A stretch of DNA of 64,000 nucleotides from UBA2357 sp041678045 (GTDB taxonomy: Bacteria; Pseudomonadota; Gammaproteobacteria; Burkholderiales; Rhodocyclaceae). The notes under the pieces were generated by a model. It was not told the origin of the DNA and did no database searches. It was given only the letters and a program-made list of their open reading frames with translations. This document shows positions 7,616 through 16,294 of the stretch, piece after piece (within the stretch, counting starts at the first letter, position 1; every line of letters begins with the position of its first letter). Location of the stretch: NCBI GenBank assembly GCA_041678045.1, contig JBAYOV010000008.1, positions 17,823 through 81,822 of the forward strand. Direction: 5' to 3'. A program made the position numbers and the translations under genes.

Positions 7616-9061
7616 ATGAAACTGCAATCCGTCATCCTGTCCGGAGGCTCCGGCACCCGTCTGTGGCCCCTGTCGCGGGAGCAGTACCCCAAGCAACTCC
7701 TGGCACTGACCGGCACGGGCAGCATGCTGCAGGAAACCGCGCATCGCCTGGCAGGGTTCAAGGGTGCGGTCGAGGTCGATGCCGAGCCTGTGGTGGTGTG
7801 CAACGAGGACTACCGTTTCATCACTGCCGAGCAGATGCGTGCCGCCGGCCGGCCCACGCGCCGCATCCTGCTGGAGCCGGCGGGGCGCAACACCGCTCCG
7901 GCCCTCACCCTGGCCGCCCGACTGGCCATGCGCGATGCAGAAGATGCCGTGCTGCTGGTCATGCCGGCCGATCATGTCATTGCCGACCTGCCAGCCTTTC
8001 ACCGGGCCATCGACAAGGCGGTCGCTTCGGCCGTCGATGGGGCGATGGTCACCTTCGGCATTGTGCCCGAAGGGCCGGAAACCGGTTACGGCTACATCCG
8101 GACAGGCGCCGAGCTGTCCGAGGGCGTGCGTCAGGTGGCCGCCTTTGTCGAAAAACCCGATCTGGTGACGGCGCAGCGCTATGTGGCCTCGGGGGAGTAT
8201 CTGTGGAACAGTGGCCTGTTCGTGGTGCGCGCGTCGGTGTGGCTGAAGGCCATCGAAGCCTGCCGGCCCGACATTGCGCAGGCTTGCCAGCGGGCCTTCA
8301 CCGACCTGCAGCAGGATGCCGACTTCATCCGCATCGGTCGTGAGGCTTTTCTGGATGCACCGTCCGATTCCATCGACTATGCCGTGATGGAGCGGTTGGC
8401 GGAGATGCCCGAGCTGGGCATTGCTCCGCATGTGGTGCCGATGTCGGTGGGCTGGTCGGACGTGGGGGCCTGGGATGCGCTGTGGAGCCTCGCGGACAAG
8501 GATGCCGACGGCAACGCGGCACGCGGCGATGCGCTGTTCGAGTCGACCCGCAATACCCTGGTGCATGCCTCCGACCGTCTGGTGGCCTGCCTCGGCGTGG
8601 AGGATCTGGTGGTGGTGGAAACACCGGATGCGGTGATGGTGGCCCATCGTGGCCACACGCAGGACGTGAAGAAGATCGTTGCCCGTCTCAAGGCCGAAGG
8701 TCGCGAGCAGGCCAGCGCTCACCGCAAGATTCACCGGCCCTGGGGTTTTTATGACTCCATCGACGCGGGCGAACGCTTCCAGGTCAAGCGCATCGTGGTC
8801 AATCCGGGTGCCTCGCTCAGCCTGCAGATGCATCACCATCGCGCCGAACACTGGATTGTCGTGAGTGGCACTGCGCTGGTGACCCGGGGCGAGGAAAAAT
8901 TCCTGCTCTCCGAAAATCAATCCACCTACATTCCGCTGGGCATCACCCACCGGCTCGAAAACCCCGGCAAGGTCGCCCTGGAAATGATCGAGGTCCAGTC
9001 CGGCAGTTATCTGGGCGAAGACGACATCGTGCGTTTCGAGGATCATTACGGGCGCGGTTGA
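7616..9061 (+). CDS. Mannose-1-phosphate guanylyltransferase / mannose-6-phosphate isomerase
   Basis: Bifunctional 481-residue enzyme of the ManC/CpsB/AlgA type. It makes GDP-mannose from mannose-1-phosphate and can interconvert fructose-6-phosphate and mannose-6-phosphate, feeding polysaccharide synthesis. The nucleotidyltransferase motif GGSGTRLWPLSR is at residues 9-20 and FVEKP is in the middle. A C-terminal cupin with QMHHHRAEHWIVV is the type II isomerase domain. The ATG at 7616 gives the standard N-terminus. No other polysaccharide gene is adjacent, so which polymer it serves is not visible here. Confidence 0.92.
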   Translation: MKLQSVILSGGSGTRLWPLSREQYPKQLLALTGTGSMLQETAHRLAGFKGAVEVDAEPVVVCNEDYRFITAEQMRAAGRPTRRILLEPAGRNTAPALTLAARLAMRDAEDAVLLVMPADHVIADLPAFHRAIDKAVASAVDGAMVTFGIVPEGPETGYGYIRTGAELSEGVRQVAAFVEKPDLVTAQRYVASGEYLWNSGLFVVRASVWLKAIEACRPDIAQACQRAFTDLQQDADFIRIGREAFLDAPSDSIDYAVMERLAEMPELGIAPHVVPMSVGWSDVGAWDALWSLADKDADGNAARGDALFESTRNTLVHASDRLVACLGVEDLVVVETPDAVMVAHRGHTQDVKKIVARLKAEGREQASAHRKIHRPWGFYDSIDAGERFQVKRIVVNPGASLSLQMHHHRAEHWIVVSGTALVTRGEEKFLLSENQSTYIPLGITHRLENPGKVALEMIEVQSGSYLGEDDIVRFEDHYGRG

Positions 9062-9172
9062 CGAGGGGGCGCGGTTTCCGGCGTTTTCTTTCTCTTGTTT
9101 CTCTTGTATTACACTGATCGTTCATAGCGCACATTGAGAGCCGGTCTGCACGGCCAGGGCGCGATCATGTAC

Positions 9173-9198
9173 TGCTTGCCTGCCCGCGCAGGCAAGCA
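9173..9198 (+). other. Perfect 11-bp hairpin in the leader of the MgtC/DUF4010 gene
   Basis: TGCTTGCCTGC and GCAGGCAAGCA pair exactly around the loop CCGC. The hairpin ends two bases before a strong GGAGGAGG ribosome-binding site (9201-9208). It has no following U-tract, so it is not a typical intrinsic terminator. It could shield or expose the ribosome-binding site or protect the mRNA 5' end. Confidence 0.6.
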
Positions 9199-9215
9199 CG
9201 GGAGGAGGAAAACGC

Positions 9216-10472
9216 ATGACTCTGCTGGACCCTGAACTGGCCGGGCCGGTCGAGGCCTTTGTCACGGCACTGGGCATCGGGCTGCTGATTGGCCTGGAGC
9301 GCGAGCGGCAGCCGGATTCGGCAGCCGGGCTGCGTACCTTTTCCCTGGTGGCGATGCTGGGCTGTCTGTTTGCCATGCTTGGCGAAAAGACGGCGGGGCC
9401 GTGGTTGCTGTCGGTGGGGCTGGTGGTGCTGGCGGTGGCCATGGTGGGGTCGAACTTTTCTTCGCAACAGGAAGAGAAATACCGGGGCTTCACCACTGAG
9501 GCGGCCATCATCGCCACGTACGGGCTGGGGGCTGCGGTGTGGATGGGCTATGCCACCCTGGCAGTGATGCTGGCGATTGCCACCACCGTGCTGCTCTACT
9601 TCAGGGCGGAACTCAAGCAGTTCAGCGTGAAGATGACCGAGCGGGACATCAACTCGATGCTGCAGTTCGGGGTGTTGTCGCTGGTCATCCTGCCGATTCT
9701 GCCGAATGACGATTTTGGTCCCTATGGTGCGATCAATCCGCGTCAGGTGTGGTGGATGGTGGTGCTCATCTCCGGCTTGGCCCTGTCGGGCTATCTGGCG
9801 CTGAGGCTGATCGGGGCACGCCATGGGGCGGCGGTGCTGGGCATCTTCGGCGGGCTGGCCTCATCGACGGCCACCACGATGATGTTCTCGCGCCATGCGG
9901 CCAACCATCCCCATCTGGTGAAGATGGCGTCCATCGTGATCCTGATTGCCAATGTGATGGTGATGATCCGCCTTGCGATCATTGCCGGCGTGGTGGCGCC
10001 TGGCCTGATTGGCCCCATCGTGACCGTGTTTCTGTGCGGCGTGGTGCCGGGAGTGGTGATGGCCGCGTATGGCTGGAAGATTCTGAACGATGCGGGCGAC
10101 CTGCCAATGCCCGAGGTGAAGAACCCCACCGAGCTGAAGACGGCGCTGTCCTTTGGGGTGATCTATGCCATGGTGCTGCTGGCGGCAGCCTGGCTGCAGG
10201 ACATTGCCGGCAACAGCGGCGTGTTCATCGTGGCGCTGGTGTCGGGTCTGACCGATGCCGATGCGAGCGTGCTGACCACCTTGCGCATGTTCAACCTTGA
10301 GCGTCTGGTTTCATCCGATGCGGTGATCGCGGTGGCGCTGGCGCTGGTGGCCAATCTGGTGTTCAAGATTGGCCTGGTGATCAGCATTGGCGGTCGTGCC
10401 CTGGCGATGCGTGCGCTGCCGGGGCTGGTGGCCATCGGTATCGGTCTGGGCGTGGGCGTGGTGGTGGTGTGA
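9216..10472 (+). CDS. MgtC/SapB- and DUF4010-domain membrane protein
   Basis: A 418-residue polytopic membrane protein. The first third resembles the MgtC N-terminal membrane domain: GIGLLIGLERERQ near residue 20, then GLRTFSLVAMLG and FTTEAAIIATYGLGAAVW. The remaining two thirds match the DUF4010 type, with GGLASSTATTMMFSR and VALVSGLTDADAS. About ten or more hydrophobic segments are visible. MgtC relatives are linked to growth at low magnesium and to P-type ATPase control, but the role of the MgtC-DUF4010 fusion is not established. It stands alone between convergent bamD and the manC-type gene and has an unusually strong ribosome-binding site and a leader hairpin. Confidence 0.85.
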   Translation: MTLLDPELAGPVEAFVTALGIGLLIGLERERQPDSAAGLRTFSLVAMLGCLFAMLGEKTAGPWLLSVGLVVLAVAMVGSNFSSQQEEKYRGFTTEAAIIATYGLGAAVWMGYATLAVMLAIATTVLLYFRAELKQFSVKMTERDINSMLQFGVLSLVILPILPNDDFGPYGAINPRQVWWMVVLISGLALSGYLALRLIGARHGAAVLGIFGGLASSTATTMMFSRHAANHPHLVKMASIVILIANVMVMIRLAIIAGVVAPGLIGPIVTVFLCGVVPGVVMAAYGWKILNDAGDLPMPEVKNPTELKTALSFGVIYAMVLLAAAWLQDIAGNSGVFIVALVSGLTDADASVLTTLRMFNLERLVSSDAVIAVALALVANLVFKIGLVISIGGRALAMRALPGLVAIGIGLGVGVVVV

Positions 10473-10504
10473 GGCTTGCGGTGTGAGATTTGCCAGCGCC
10501 CCGC

Positions 10505-11302
10505 TTACCAGAGCTGCCACCAGGGTTTGTCCTGTTGCGGGCCGCCGGAAAAATACACGCTGCCGGGGAAGTTCGCGCGCAGCACCCGGTCGGCATCGTC
10601 ACGCGGGCCGGGCATGCCAAGCGCGTCGTAGCTCTTCACCATCAGGAACAGCGCCTCTTCCACAGCGGGCGTGTCCGGGTAGTCGCGCACGGCCGACTGG
10701 GCACGGTTGATCGCTGCGATGTAGGCGCCCCGCCGATAGTAGTAGCGGGCCACATGCACTTCATGCCCGGCCAGTGAATTGACCAGGTATTGCATGCGTT
10801 GCGCGGCATCTTCGGCATAGCGGCTGTTCGGGAAGCGGCTCACCAGTTCGCGGAAGGTTTCGAAGGATTCGCGGGCGCCCTTGGGGTCGCGCTCGGACAG
10901 GTCCTGATTGGACAGCCCGCCCAGCAGCCCGAGGTCTTCGTTGAAGGTGGCCAGCCCTTTCAGGTAGTAGGCGTAATCGACATGAGGATGGTTCGGGTGC
11001 AGGCGGATGAAGCGTTCGGCCGCAGCAATCGCCAGCGCAGGCTCGTTCGACTTGTAATGCGCGTAGGCAACCTCGATCTGCGCCTGCTGGGCAAAACGGC
11101 CATACGGGTAACGTGCCTCAAGGCGCTCATAGAGCTGGACTGCCCGGTCATAGGCGCCGGTGTCGAGCGAATCCTTGGCTTCGGAATAGATGCGTTGGGC
11201 GCTCCAGCCGGCGGTTTCGTCGATCTGTTCGGGCAGCAGGCCGCAACCGCCCAGCAAAAGGACGCCGATAACCGCTAAACTGCGCAAAATGGAACTTGCC
11301 AT
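10505..11302 (-). CDS. bamD: Outer membrane protein assembly factor BamD
   Basis: Essential lipoprotein of the BAM complex, which inserts beta-barrel proteins into the outer membrane. The 265-residue precursor has a lipoprotein signal with lipobox LLGGC and the lipidated Cys20. TPR repeats follow, for example AQIEVAYAHYKSNEPALA and ESFETFRELVSRFPNSRYAE. A GAGAG lies nine bases before the ATG. The start overlaps the divergent rluD start by 14 bases, so each promoter must lie inside or very near the other coding region. The bamD-rluD-pgeF neighbourhood is common in proteobacteria. Confidence 0.95.
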   Translation of the reverse strand: MASSILRSLAVIGVLLLGGCGLLPEQIDETAGWSAQRIYSEAKDSLDTGAYDRAVQLYERLEARYPYGRFAQQAQIEVAYAHYKSNEPALAIAAAERFIRLHPNHPHVDYAYYLKGLATFNEDLGLLGGLSNQDLSERDPKGARESFETFRELVSRFPNSRYAEDAAQRMQYLVNSLAGHEVHVARYYYRRGAYIAAINRAQSAVRDYPDTPAVEEALFLMVKSYDALGMPGPRDDADRVLRANFPGSVYFSGGPQQDKPWWQLW

Positions 11303-12278
11303 TTCAGAAACTCTCGTGAATGAATCGCCCGATTATAGCCCACTCGATGAGGCGCCCGATTTACTTCATCTATGCGTGCCCGATGAGCATGCCGGGTTGC
11401 GCCTGGACCAGTCGCTGGCCCGCTTGCTGCCCGAGCATTCGCGCAGCCGCCTGCAGGCGTGGCTGAAGGCGGGGCATGTCCAGATCGACGGGCAGCTGCG
11501 CGATCCCAAGTACAAGGTGTGCGGGGGCGAGCAGCTGCTGATTGCGCCACCCTGTTCGCAGGAAGCACAGGCCGGAGCCGCCGAGGATATTGCGCTGAAC
11601 ATCGTGTTCGAGGATGCGCACCTGCTGGTCATCGACAAGCCGGTCGGGCTGGTGGTGCATCCGGGCAGCGGCAACTGGAGCGGCACGCTGCTCAATGCGC
11701 TACTGCATCATGATCCGGCGCTGGCGGCGATTCCCCGCGCAGGCATCGTGCACCGGCTGGACAAGGACACCAGCGGCTTGATGGTGGTGGCGAAGACCCT
11801 GCAGGCACAGACCGATCTGGTGCGCCAGCTGCAGGCCCGCAGCGTGCGCCGGCATTACCTGGCCCTGGTGCTGGGGCAGTGCCCGGCAGCAGGGGAGATC
11901 GATCAGCCGGTCGGTCGTCACCCGGTGCACCGCACCCGCATGGCAGTGCATCCGTCCGGGCGTCCTGCGCTTACCCGTTTCGAGGTGCGCGAGCGTTTCG
12001 CACAGGCCAGCCTGGTGGAATGCCGGCTGGCGACCGGGCGTACCCACCAGATCCGCGTGCATATGGCCCATCTGGGCCATCCCTTGGTAGGCGATGCCAC
12101 CTACGGTCGGCGTCATCCGCCGGATGCGCGGCTGGCGGCGTTTCCGCGTCAAGCGTTGCATGCTTTCGGTCTGGGGTTGGTGCATCCGGCCAGTGGCGAG
12201 GCGTGTGCATGGGAAAGCCCCCTGCCTGAGGATTTTGCCAGCCTGCTCGCCAGCTTGCGCGCGGATCAGCGGCAATGA
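11289..12278 (+). CDS. rluD: 23S rRNA pseudouridine(1911/1915/1917) synthase
   Basis: RluA-family enzyme that makes three pseudouridines in helix 69 of 23S rRNA. The 329-residue protein has an S4 domain (LRLDQSLARLLPEHSRSRLQ) near residue 38. The catalytic motif GIVHRLDKDTSGLMVVAK follows near residue 154, and GRTHQIRVHMAHLGHPLVGD lies further on. The ATG at 11289 is the only ATG that gives a full N-terminus, but it has no clear ribosome-binding site. A GTG at 11316 is a possible alternative that would remove the overlap with bamD. The stop overlaps pgeF by four bases (ATGA). Confidence 0.93.
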   Translation: MELAISETLVNESPDYSPLDEAPDLLHLCVPDEHAGLRLDQSLARLLPEHSRSRLQAWLKAGHVQIDGQLRDPKYKVCGGEQLLIAPPCSQEAQAGAAEDIALNIVFEDAHLLVIDKPVGLVVHPGSGNWSGTLLNALLHHDPALAAIPRAGIVHRLDKDTSGLMVVAKTLQAQTDLVRQLQARSVRRHYLALVLGQCPAAGEIDQPVGRHPVHRTRMAVHPSGRPALTRFEVRERFAQASLVECRLATGRTHQIRVHMAHLGHPLVGDATYGRRHPPDARLAAFPRQALHAFGLGLVHPASGEACAWESPLPEDFASLLASLRADQRQ

Positions 12279-13093
12279 GCGGGTTTTCGGCTGAAGACTG
12301 GCTTGTCCCGCAATGGCCGGCGCCGCCGCGAGTGCGTGCCTGTGTCACCACCCGCAACGGCGGGATGAGCACAGGGCCTTATGCCAGCCTGAACCTGGGC
12401 GGGCATGTCGGGGACGATCCGGCTGCTGTGCGGAGCAACCGTGTCTTTCTGGCGCAGACGTTGGGCGTGCAGGTGCGCTGGCTGGACCAGGTGCACGGCA
12501 CCGAGGTGGTGGAGCAGACGCCGGCATGGCCGGATGGGGGGGCAGAGGGCATGCCACTGCGCGCCGATGCGGTCTTCAGCTGTCAGCCCGGGGTCGTTTG
12601 TGCGGTGCTCACGGCCGACTGCCTGCCGGTGCTGTTGTGCAATCGGAGCGGTAGTTGGGTGGCCGCAGTCCATGCAGGCTGGCGGGGATTGGCGGCGGGG
12701 GTGATCGAGGCCACGCTGGCCCGCCATCCGGGCCCGGCCAGCGAGCTGCTCGCCTGGCTCGGACCGGCCATCGGGCCGCAGGCATTCGAGGTGGGGGGGG
12801 AGGTCAGGCAGGCATTCATGGATGAACAGGCCGTGCTCGACAACCGTTTCCGGGCTGAGGTGGCGGATTGCTTTCGCCCGGGGGGGGCCGGAAAATGGTT
12901 TTGCAACCTGTTTGCGCTGGCCCGCTGGCGCCTGCTGCGTGCCGGGTTGCGGGATGGGGCGATTGCTGGGGGAGAGGTCTGCACCTGGCATGACGAGGCG
13001 CACTTTTTCTCATACCGGCGGGACGGGGTCACCGGTCGCTTTGCCTCGCTGATCTGGCTGGCCGATGATGATGACGGGGTTGGTCCCTATTGA
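12275..13093 (+). CDS. pgeF: Peptidoglycan editing factor / YfiH-family laccase-domain protein
   Basis: A 272-residue member of the YfiH/LACC1 family. Members act on purine nucleosides, and in E. coli PgeF is reported to correct L-serine misincorporation in peptidoglycan precursors. The metal-binding blocks are clear: HGTEVVE near residue 75, CAVLTADCLPVLL near residue 110 and AVHAGWRGL near residue 130. The ATGA overlap with rluD shows coupling, and rluD-pgeF is a widely conserved pair. The 3' end overlaps the convergent small membrane gene by seven bases. Confidence 0.92.
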   Translation: MSGFSAEDWLVPQWPAPPRVRACVTTRNGGMSTGPYASLNLGGHVGDDPAAVRSNRVFLAQTLGVQVRWLDQVHGTEVVEQTPAWPDGGAEGMPLRADAVFSCQPGVVCAVLTADCLPVLLCNRSGSWVAAVHAGWRGLAAGVIEATLARHPGPASELLAWLGPAIGPQAFEVGGEVRQAFMDEQAVLDNRFRAEVADCFRPGGAGKWFCNLFALARWRLLRAGLRDGAIAGGEVCTWHDEAHFFSYRRDGVTGRFASLIWLADDDDGVGPY

Positions 13094-13314
13094 TCGGCGC
13101 TGCGTTCGGCATTATCGTCGGAACATTGAGCAGGGTTGCCCGCAGCCTGCAAGGCCTTTGCCCGCCGGCGTGCGGGCGTGCCGAACAGCCAAAGGAACAG
13201 GGCCAGGGGGCCCAGGCCCCAGAAGATCAGGGTCAGCACGCCGCCCACCACCGACGTGTCGGAGGCTGCGACGATGATGACCACGTACAGCCAGGCAATC
13301 GCGATTACATACAT
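13087..13314 (-). CDS. Small membrane protein, 75 residues, function unknown
   Basis: The translation starts MYVIAIAWLYVVIIVAAS and contains a second hydrophobic stretch, VLTLIFWGLGPLALFLWLF. A basic segment (TPARRRAK) and a polar tail follow. Two membrane helices with a cytoplasmic C-terminus are likely. A GGAGA lies eight bases before the ATG at 13314. Longer in-frame starts upstream would run across the phaC start region and look non-coding. It resembles small two-helix membrane proteins found in betaproteobacteria, but I do not recognise a named family. Confidence 0.6.
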   Translation of the reverse strand: MYVIAIAWLYVVIIVAASDTSVVGGVLTLIFWGLGPLALFLWLFGTPARRRAKALQAAGNPAQCSDDNAERSADQ

Positions 13315-13456
13315 GCCGGAATCTCCATGGTATCGGGCTGGAACTGCGAAGGAAGTATGCGTAAAGTGTGCGTCAGGCGGATGCGGGGGCGGATCGGACG
13401 TGTCATGATCCGAATCTGCACCAACACATGAGTTTAGCAAAGCCTTGGGAGGGCGG

Positions 13457-15199
13457 ATGTCGGAAATGAACGACGGCAGGACCAACGCTGCGGTTGAAGC
13501 AATGATCCAGTTTGGCAATACCATGGCGAAGAACTTCTTCGAGATGGTGCAGAAGAACCACGCGGCGATCGCGGACAGCAGCGGCACTGCGCTGCCCACG
13601 CCGCCCTTGCCCGATCCGGACGAGGCGCGTCGCCTGCAGGAGCAGTTTGCCCGTCAGCATGCCACCTTGTGGAGCGCCATGCTGCAGCGCAAGGCCGGCG
13701 AGAAGGGCGAGCCGGTGGTGAGCCCGGAGCCGGGCGACCGTCGCTTTGCCTCGCCGGAGTGGGAGCAGAGCCCGTATTTCGATTATCTGCGCCAGGCCTA
13801 TCTGATCAACGCCCGCTATCTCGGGCAGATGTCCGATGCGGCGCAACTCGCCGACGGGCGTGCCAAGTCGCGCCTGCAGTTCCTCACTCGCCAGTATCTC
13901 GATGCCCTGGCGCCTTCCAATTTTGCTGCCACGAACCCCGAGTTCATCCGCACCGCGCTGGAGACTCAGGGCAAGAGCATCACCCAGGGGTTGCAGAACC
14001 TGCTGGCCGATCTGGAAAAGGGGCGCATCTCGATGACCGACGACAGCGCCTTCGAGGTCGGCCGCAATCTGGCGGTCACGCCTGGTGCGGTGGTCTTCGA
14101 AAATGCGCTGATGCAGCTGATCCAGTATGCGCCGCTCACCGAGACGGTTGCGCAAAAGCCGCTGCTGATCGTGCCGCCCTGCATCAACAAGTTCTACATC
14201 ATGGACCTCCAGCCCGAAAATTCGCTGGTGCGCTTCATCGTGGAGCAGGGACATACGGTGTTCCTGGTGTCCTGGAAGAATCCGGGAGCAGAGGAGGCGA
14301 CCGCGACCTGGGACGATTACCTGGAGCACGGTCCGCTGGCCGCGCTGGAGGTGGTGCGGCAGGTGACCCGGGTCAGGAAGCCGAACGTACTGGGTTTCTG
14401 CGTTGGTGGCACGATCCTGAGCTCGGCGCTTGCGGTGGCGCGTGGCCGGGGCGAAGACCCGGTCGAAAGCCTGACGCTGATGACCACGCTGCTCGATTTT
14501 GCCGAAGCCGGCGAGTTGGGCTGCCTGGTCGATGAGGCCAGCGTGACCGCACGCGAGGCTGCCATCGGCAAGGGCGGGCTGCTGAAGGGGCAGGAGCTGG
14601 CAAACGTGTTTTCGGCGCTGCGTGCGAATGACCTGATCTGGCAGTATGTGGTGGGTAACTACCTGAAGGGCAACAAGCCCCAGGCCTTCGACCTGCTGTA
14701 CTGGAACTCCGACAGCACCAATCTGCCCGGCCCGTTCCTGACCTGGTATCTGCGCAACATGTATCTGGAGAACAATCTTCGTGTGCCCGGCAGGTTGCGC
14801 ATGCTGGGCACCAAGGTCGATCTGGGCAAGATCGACGCGCCGGCCTATCTCATGGCGGCGCGCGAAGACCATATCGTGCCGTGGAACAGCGCCTATCTGG
14901 CCCGTCTGCTGCTGGGGGGGGAGACCACCTTCGTGCTCGGTGCCAGTGGTCATATCGCCGGTGCGATCAACCCGGCTTCGAAGAACCGTCGTAGCTACTG
15001 GGTGAATGATGCCAATGTGGCCGATGCGGAAGAGTGGCTGGAGTCGGCCGAGGAACGCAAGGGCAGTTGGTGGCTGCACTGGATCGAGTGGCTTGGCCAG
15101 CGGGCGGGCAAGCAGGTTCCGGCACGCGGACGCTTGGGCAGTACGCGCCACGAGCCGATCGAGCCAGCACCGGGCAGGTATGTGAAACAACGCTCCTGA
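13457..15199 (+). CDS. phaC: Class I poly(R)-hydroxyalkanoic acid synthase
   Basis: Polymerises (R)-3-hydroxyacyl-CoA, chiefly 3-hydroxybutyryl-CoA, into storage polyester at the granule surface. The 580-residue length fits class I synthases. The lipase-like box GFCVGG holds the predicted nucleophile Cys315. The aspartate in REDHIVPW (Asp471) and the histidine in GASGHIAG (His499) complete the triad. The ATG at 13457 has GGGAGG just upstream; an in-frame TTG at 13445 lies at the edge of that site. A phaB gene follows after 117 bases, with no phaA between them. Confidence 0.95.
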   Translation: MSEMNDGRTNAAVEAMIQFGNTMAKNFFEMVQKNHAAIADSSGTALPTPPLPDPDEARRLQEQFARQHATLWSAMLQRKAGEKGEPVVSPEPGDRRFASPEWEQSPYFDYLRQAYLINARYLGQMSDAAQLADGRAKSRLQFLTRQYLDALAPSNFAATNPEFIRTALETQGKSITQGLQNLLADLEKGRISMTDDSAFEVGRNLAVTPGAVVFENALMQLIQYAPLTETVAQKPLLIVPPCINKFYIMDLQPENSLVRFIVEQGHTVFLVSWKNPGAEEATATWDDYLEHGPLAALEVVRQVTRVRKPNVLGFCVGGTILSSALAVARGRGEDPVESLTLMTTLLDFAEAGELGCLVDEASVTAREAAIGKGGLLKGQELANVFSALRANDLIWQYVVGNYLKGNKPQAFDLLYWNSDSTNLPGPFLTWYLRNMYLENNLRVPGRLRMLGTKVDLGKIDAPAYLMAAREDHIVPWNSAYLARLLLGGETTFVLGASGHIAGAINPASKNRRSYWVNDANVADAEEWLESAEERKGSWWLHWIEWLGQRAGKQVPARGRLGSTRHEPIEPAPGRYVKQRS

Positions 15200-15316
15200 T
15201 GGCGTGCGCCGGTCGAAAAGAAGAACACTGAAAATGCACATTCGACAGCGGATACGGGGGGCGTTGTCGGAACCATTCATTACCCTTCGAAAGATAACGG
15301 AGAGGAGGAAACAACC

Positions 15317-16057
15317 ATGTCAAGAGTGGCACTTGTGACCGGAGGTATGGGCGGACTCGGTGAAGCCATCTGCATCAAGCTGGCAGCGCTGGGGTATAAG
15401 GTGGTGACCACCCACTCGCCCGGTAACACGAAAGCCGCCGAGTGGCTGCAGTCCATGAACAACATGGGTTATGGCTTCAAGGCATTTCCGTGCGATGTAT
15501 CCGATTTCGACTCCTGCAAGAGTTGTGTGGAGCAGGTGACCCGTGAGGTTGGTCCGGTCGATGTGCTGGTCAATAACGCAGGCATCACCCGTGACATGAC
15601 CTTCCGCAAGATGACCAAGGCCGACTGGGATGCGGTGATCAGCACCAACCTCGACAGCGTGTTCAACCTGACCAAGCAGGTCATGGATGGCATGGTCGAG
15701 CGCAAGTGGGGGCGGGTGATCAATGTGTCGTCGGTGAATGGCCAGAAGGGCGCGTTCGGCCAGACCAACTACTCGGCGGCCAAGGCCGGCATGCACGGCT
15801 TCACCAAGGCGCTGGCGCTGGAGGTGGCACGCAGCGGGGTGACGGTCAATACCATTTCCCCGGGGTACATCGGCACCAAGATGGTGATGGCGATTCCGCA
15901 GGAAATTCTCGACTCGAAAATCCTGCCGCAGATCCCGGTGGCCCGTCTGGGCAAGCCGGAAGAGATCGCCGGCCTGGTGGCTTACCTTTCGTCCGAGGAG
16001 GCGGCTTTCGTGACGGGGGCGAACATCTCCATCAACGGCGGTCAGCACATGTTCTGA
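15317..16057 (+). CDS. phaB: Acetoacetyl-CoA reductase, first copy
   Basis: Short-chain dehydrogenase that reduces acetoacetyl-CoA to (R)-3-hydroxybutyryl-CoA, usually with NADPH. The cofactor motif TGGMGGLGEAI is at residues 9-19, NNAG is present, and the catalytic serine precedes YSAAK. Length is 246 residues, typical of PhaB. A strong GGAGG lies before the ATG. It follows phaC directly and is closed by an intrinsic terminator at 16084. A second copy, similar along its whole length, follows at 16295, suggesting tandem duplication and divergence. Confidence 0.93.
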   Translation: MSRVALVTGGMGGLGEAICIKLAALGYKVVTTHSPGNTKAAEWLQSMNNMGYGFKAFPCDVSDFDSCKSCVEQVTREVGPVDVLVNNAGITRDMTFRKMTKADWDAVISTNLDSVFNLTKQVMDGMVERKWGRVINVSSVNGQKGAFGQTNYSAAKAGMHGFTKALALEVARSGVTVNTISPGYIGTKMVMAIPQEILDSKILPQIPVARLGKPEEIAGLVAYLSSEEAAFVTGANISINGGQHMF

Positions 16058-16083
16058 GTTTTCCGCTGTCGGTCGCACAACAA

Positions 16084-16109
16084 AACGCCGGTATCCCGGC
16101 GTTTTTTTT
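16084..16109 (+). terminator. Intrinsic terminator after the first phaB
   Basis: AACGCCGG and CCGGCGTT pair around a short loop and are followed by a run of eight T. The hairpin begins 27 bases after the stop codon and separates phaC-phaB from the second phaB. Confidence 0.85.
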
Positions 16110-16143
16110 CGCGTCAGTGCCAACTACGTCACGAATCGCATAG

Positions 16144-16153
16144 TGCAATGCAA
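16144..16153. promoter_or_regulatory. Putative PhaR operator, upstream copy
   Basis: TGCAATGCAA reads TTGCATTGCA on the other strand, similar to the TGC-rich sites bound by PhaR in other PHB producers. It sits next to the -35 position of a possible promoter whose -10 is TATACT (16175-16180), so a bound repressor could block transcription. No binding is proved by sequence. Confidence 0.45.
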
Positions 16154-16174
16154 CATTCGTTACATCGGAAGGCG

Positions 16175-16180
16175 TATACT
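16175..16180 (+). promoter_or_regulatory. Candidate -10 element for the second phaB
   Basis: TATACT matches five of six positions of the sigma-70 -10 consensus. No good -35 hexamer is found 17 bases upstream, so the promoter may be weak or helped by an activator. The leader to the ATG at 16295 would be about 105 bases. Confidence 0.4.
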
Positions 16181-16234
16181 CGCGCGTGCAGCAAACAGGT
16201 TCCGGTTGCTGGTGGCTGGCTGAAGCAGGCACGC

Positions 16235-16243
16235 TGCATTGCA
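16235..16243. promoter_or_regulatory. Putative PhaR operator, leader copy
   Basis: TGCATTGCA repeats the core of the site at 16144-16153 in inverse orientation. It lies about 55 bases downstream of the candidate -10 element, inside the untranslated leader of the second phaB. Two such sites around one promoter, with phaR one gene away, suggest autoregulated storage control. Confidence 0.4.
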
Positions 16244-16294
16244 CCAGACCAACCGGATTGACACACACCAAACCCGATTCAGAAGGATTCGACA

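Noticed and set aside
13403..15280. A 625-codon open frame opposite phaC
   Set aside because: phaC has all catalytic residues; the antisense frame has only low-complexity composition.
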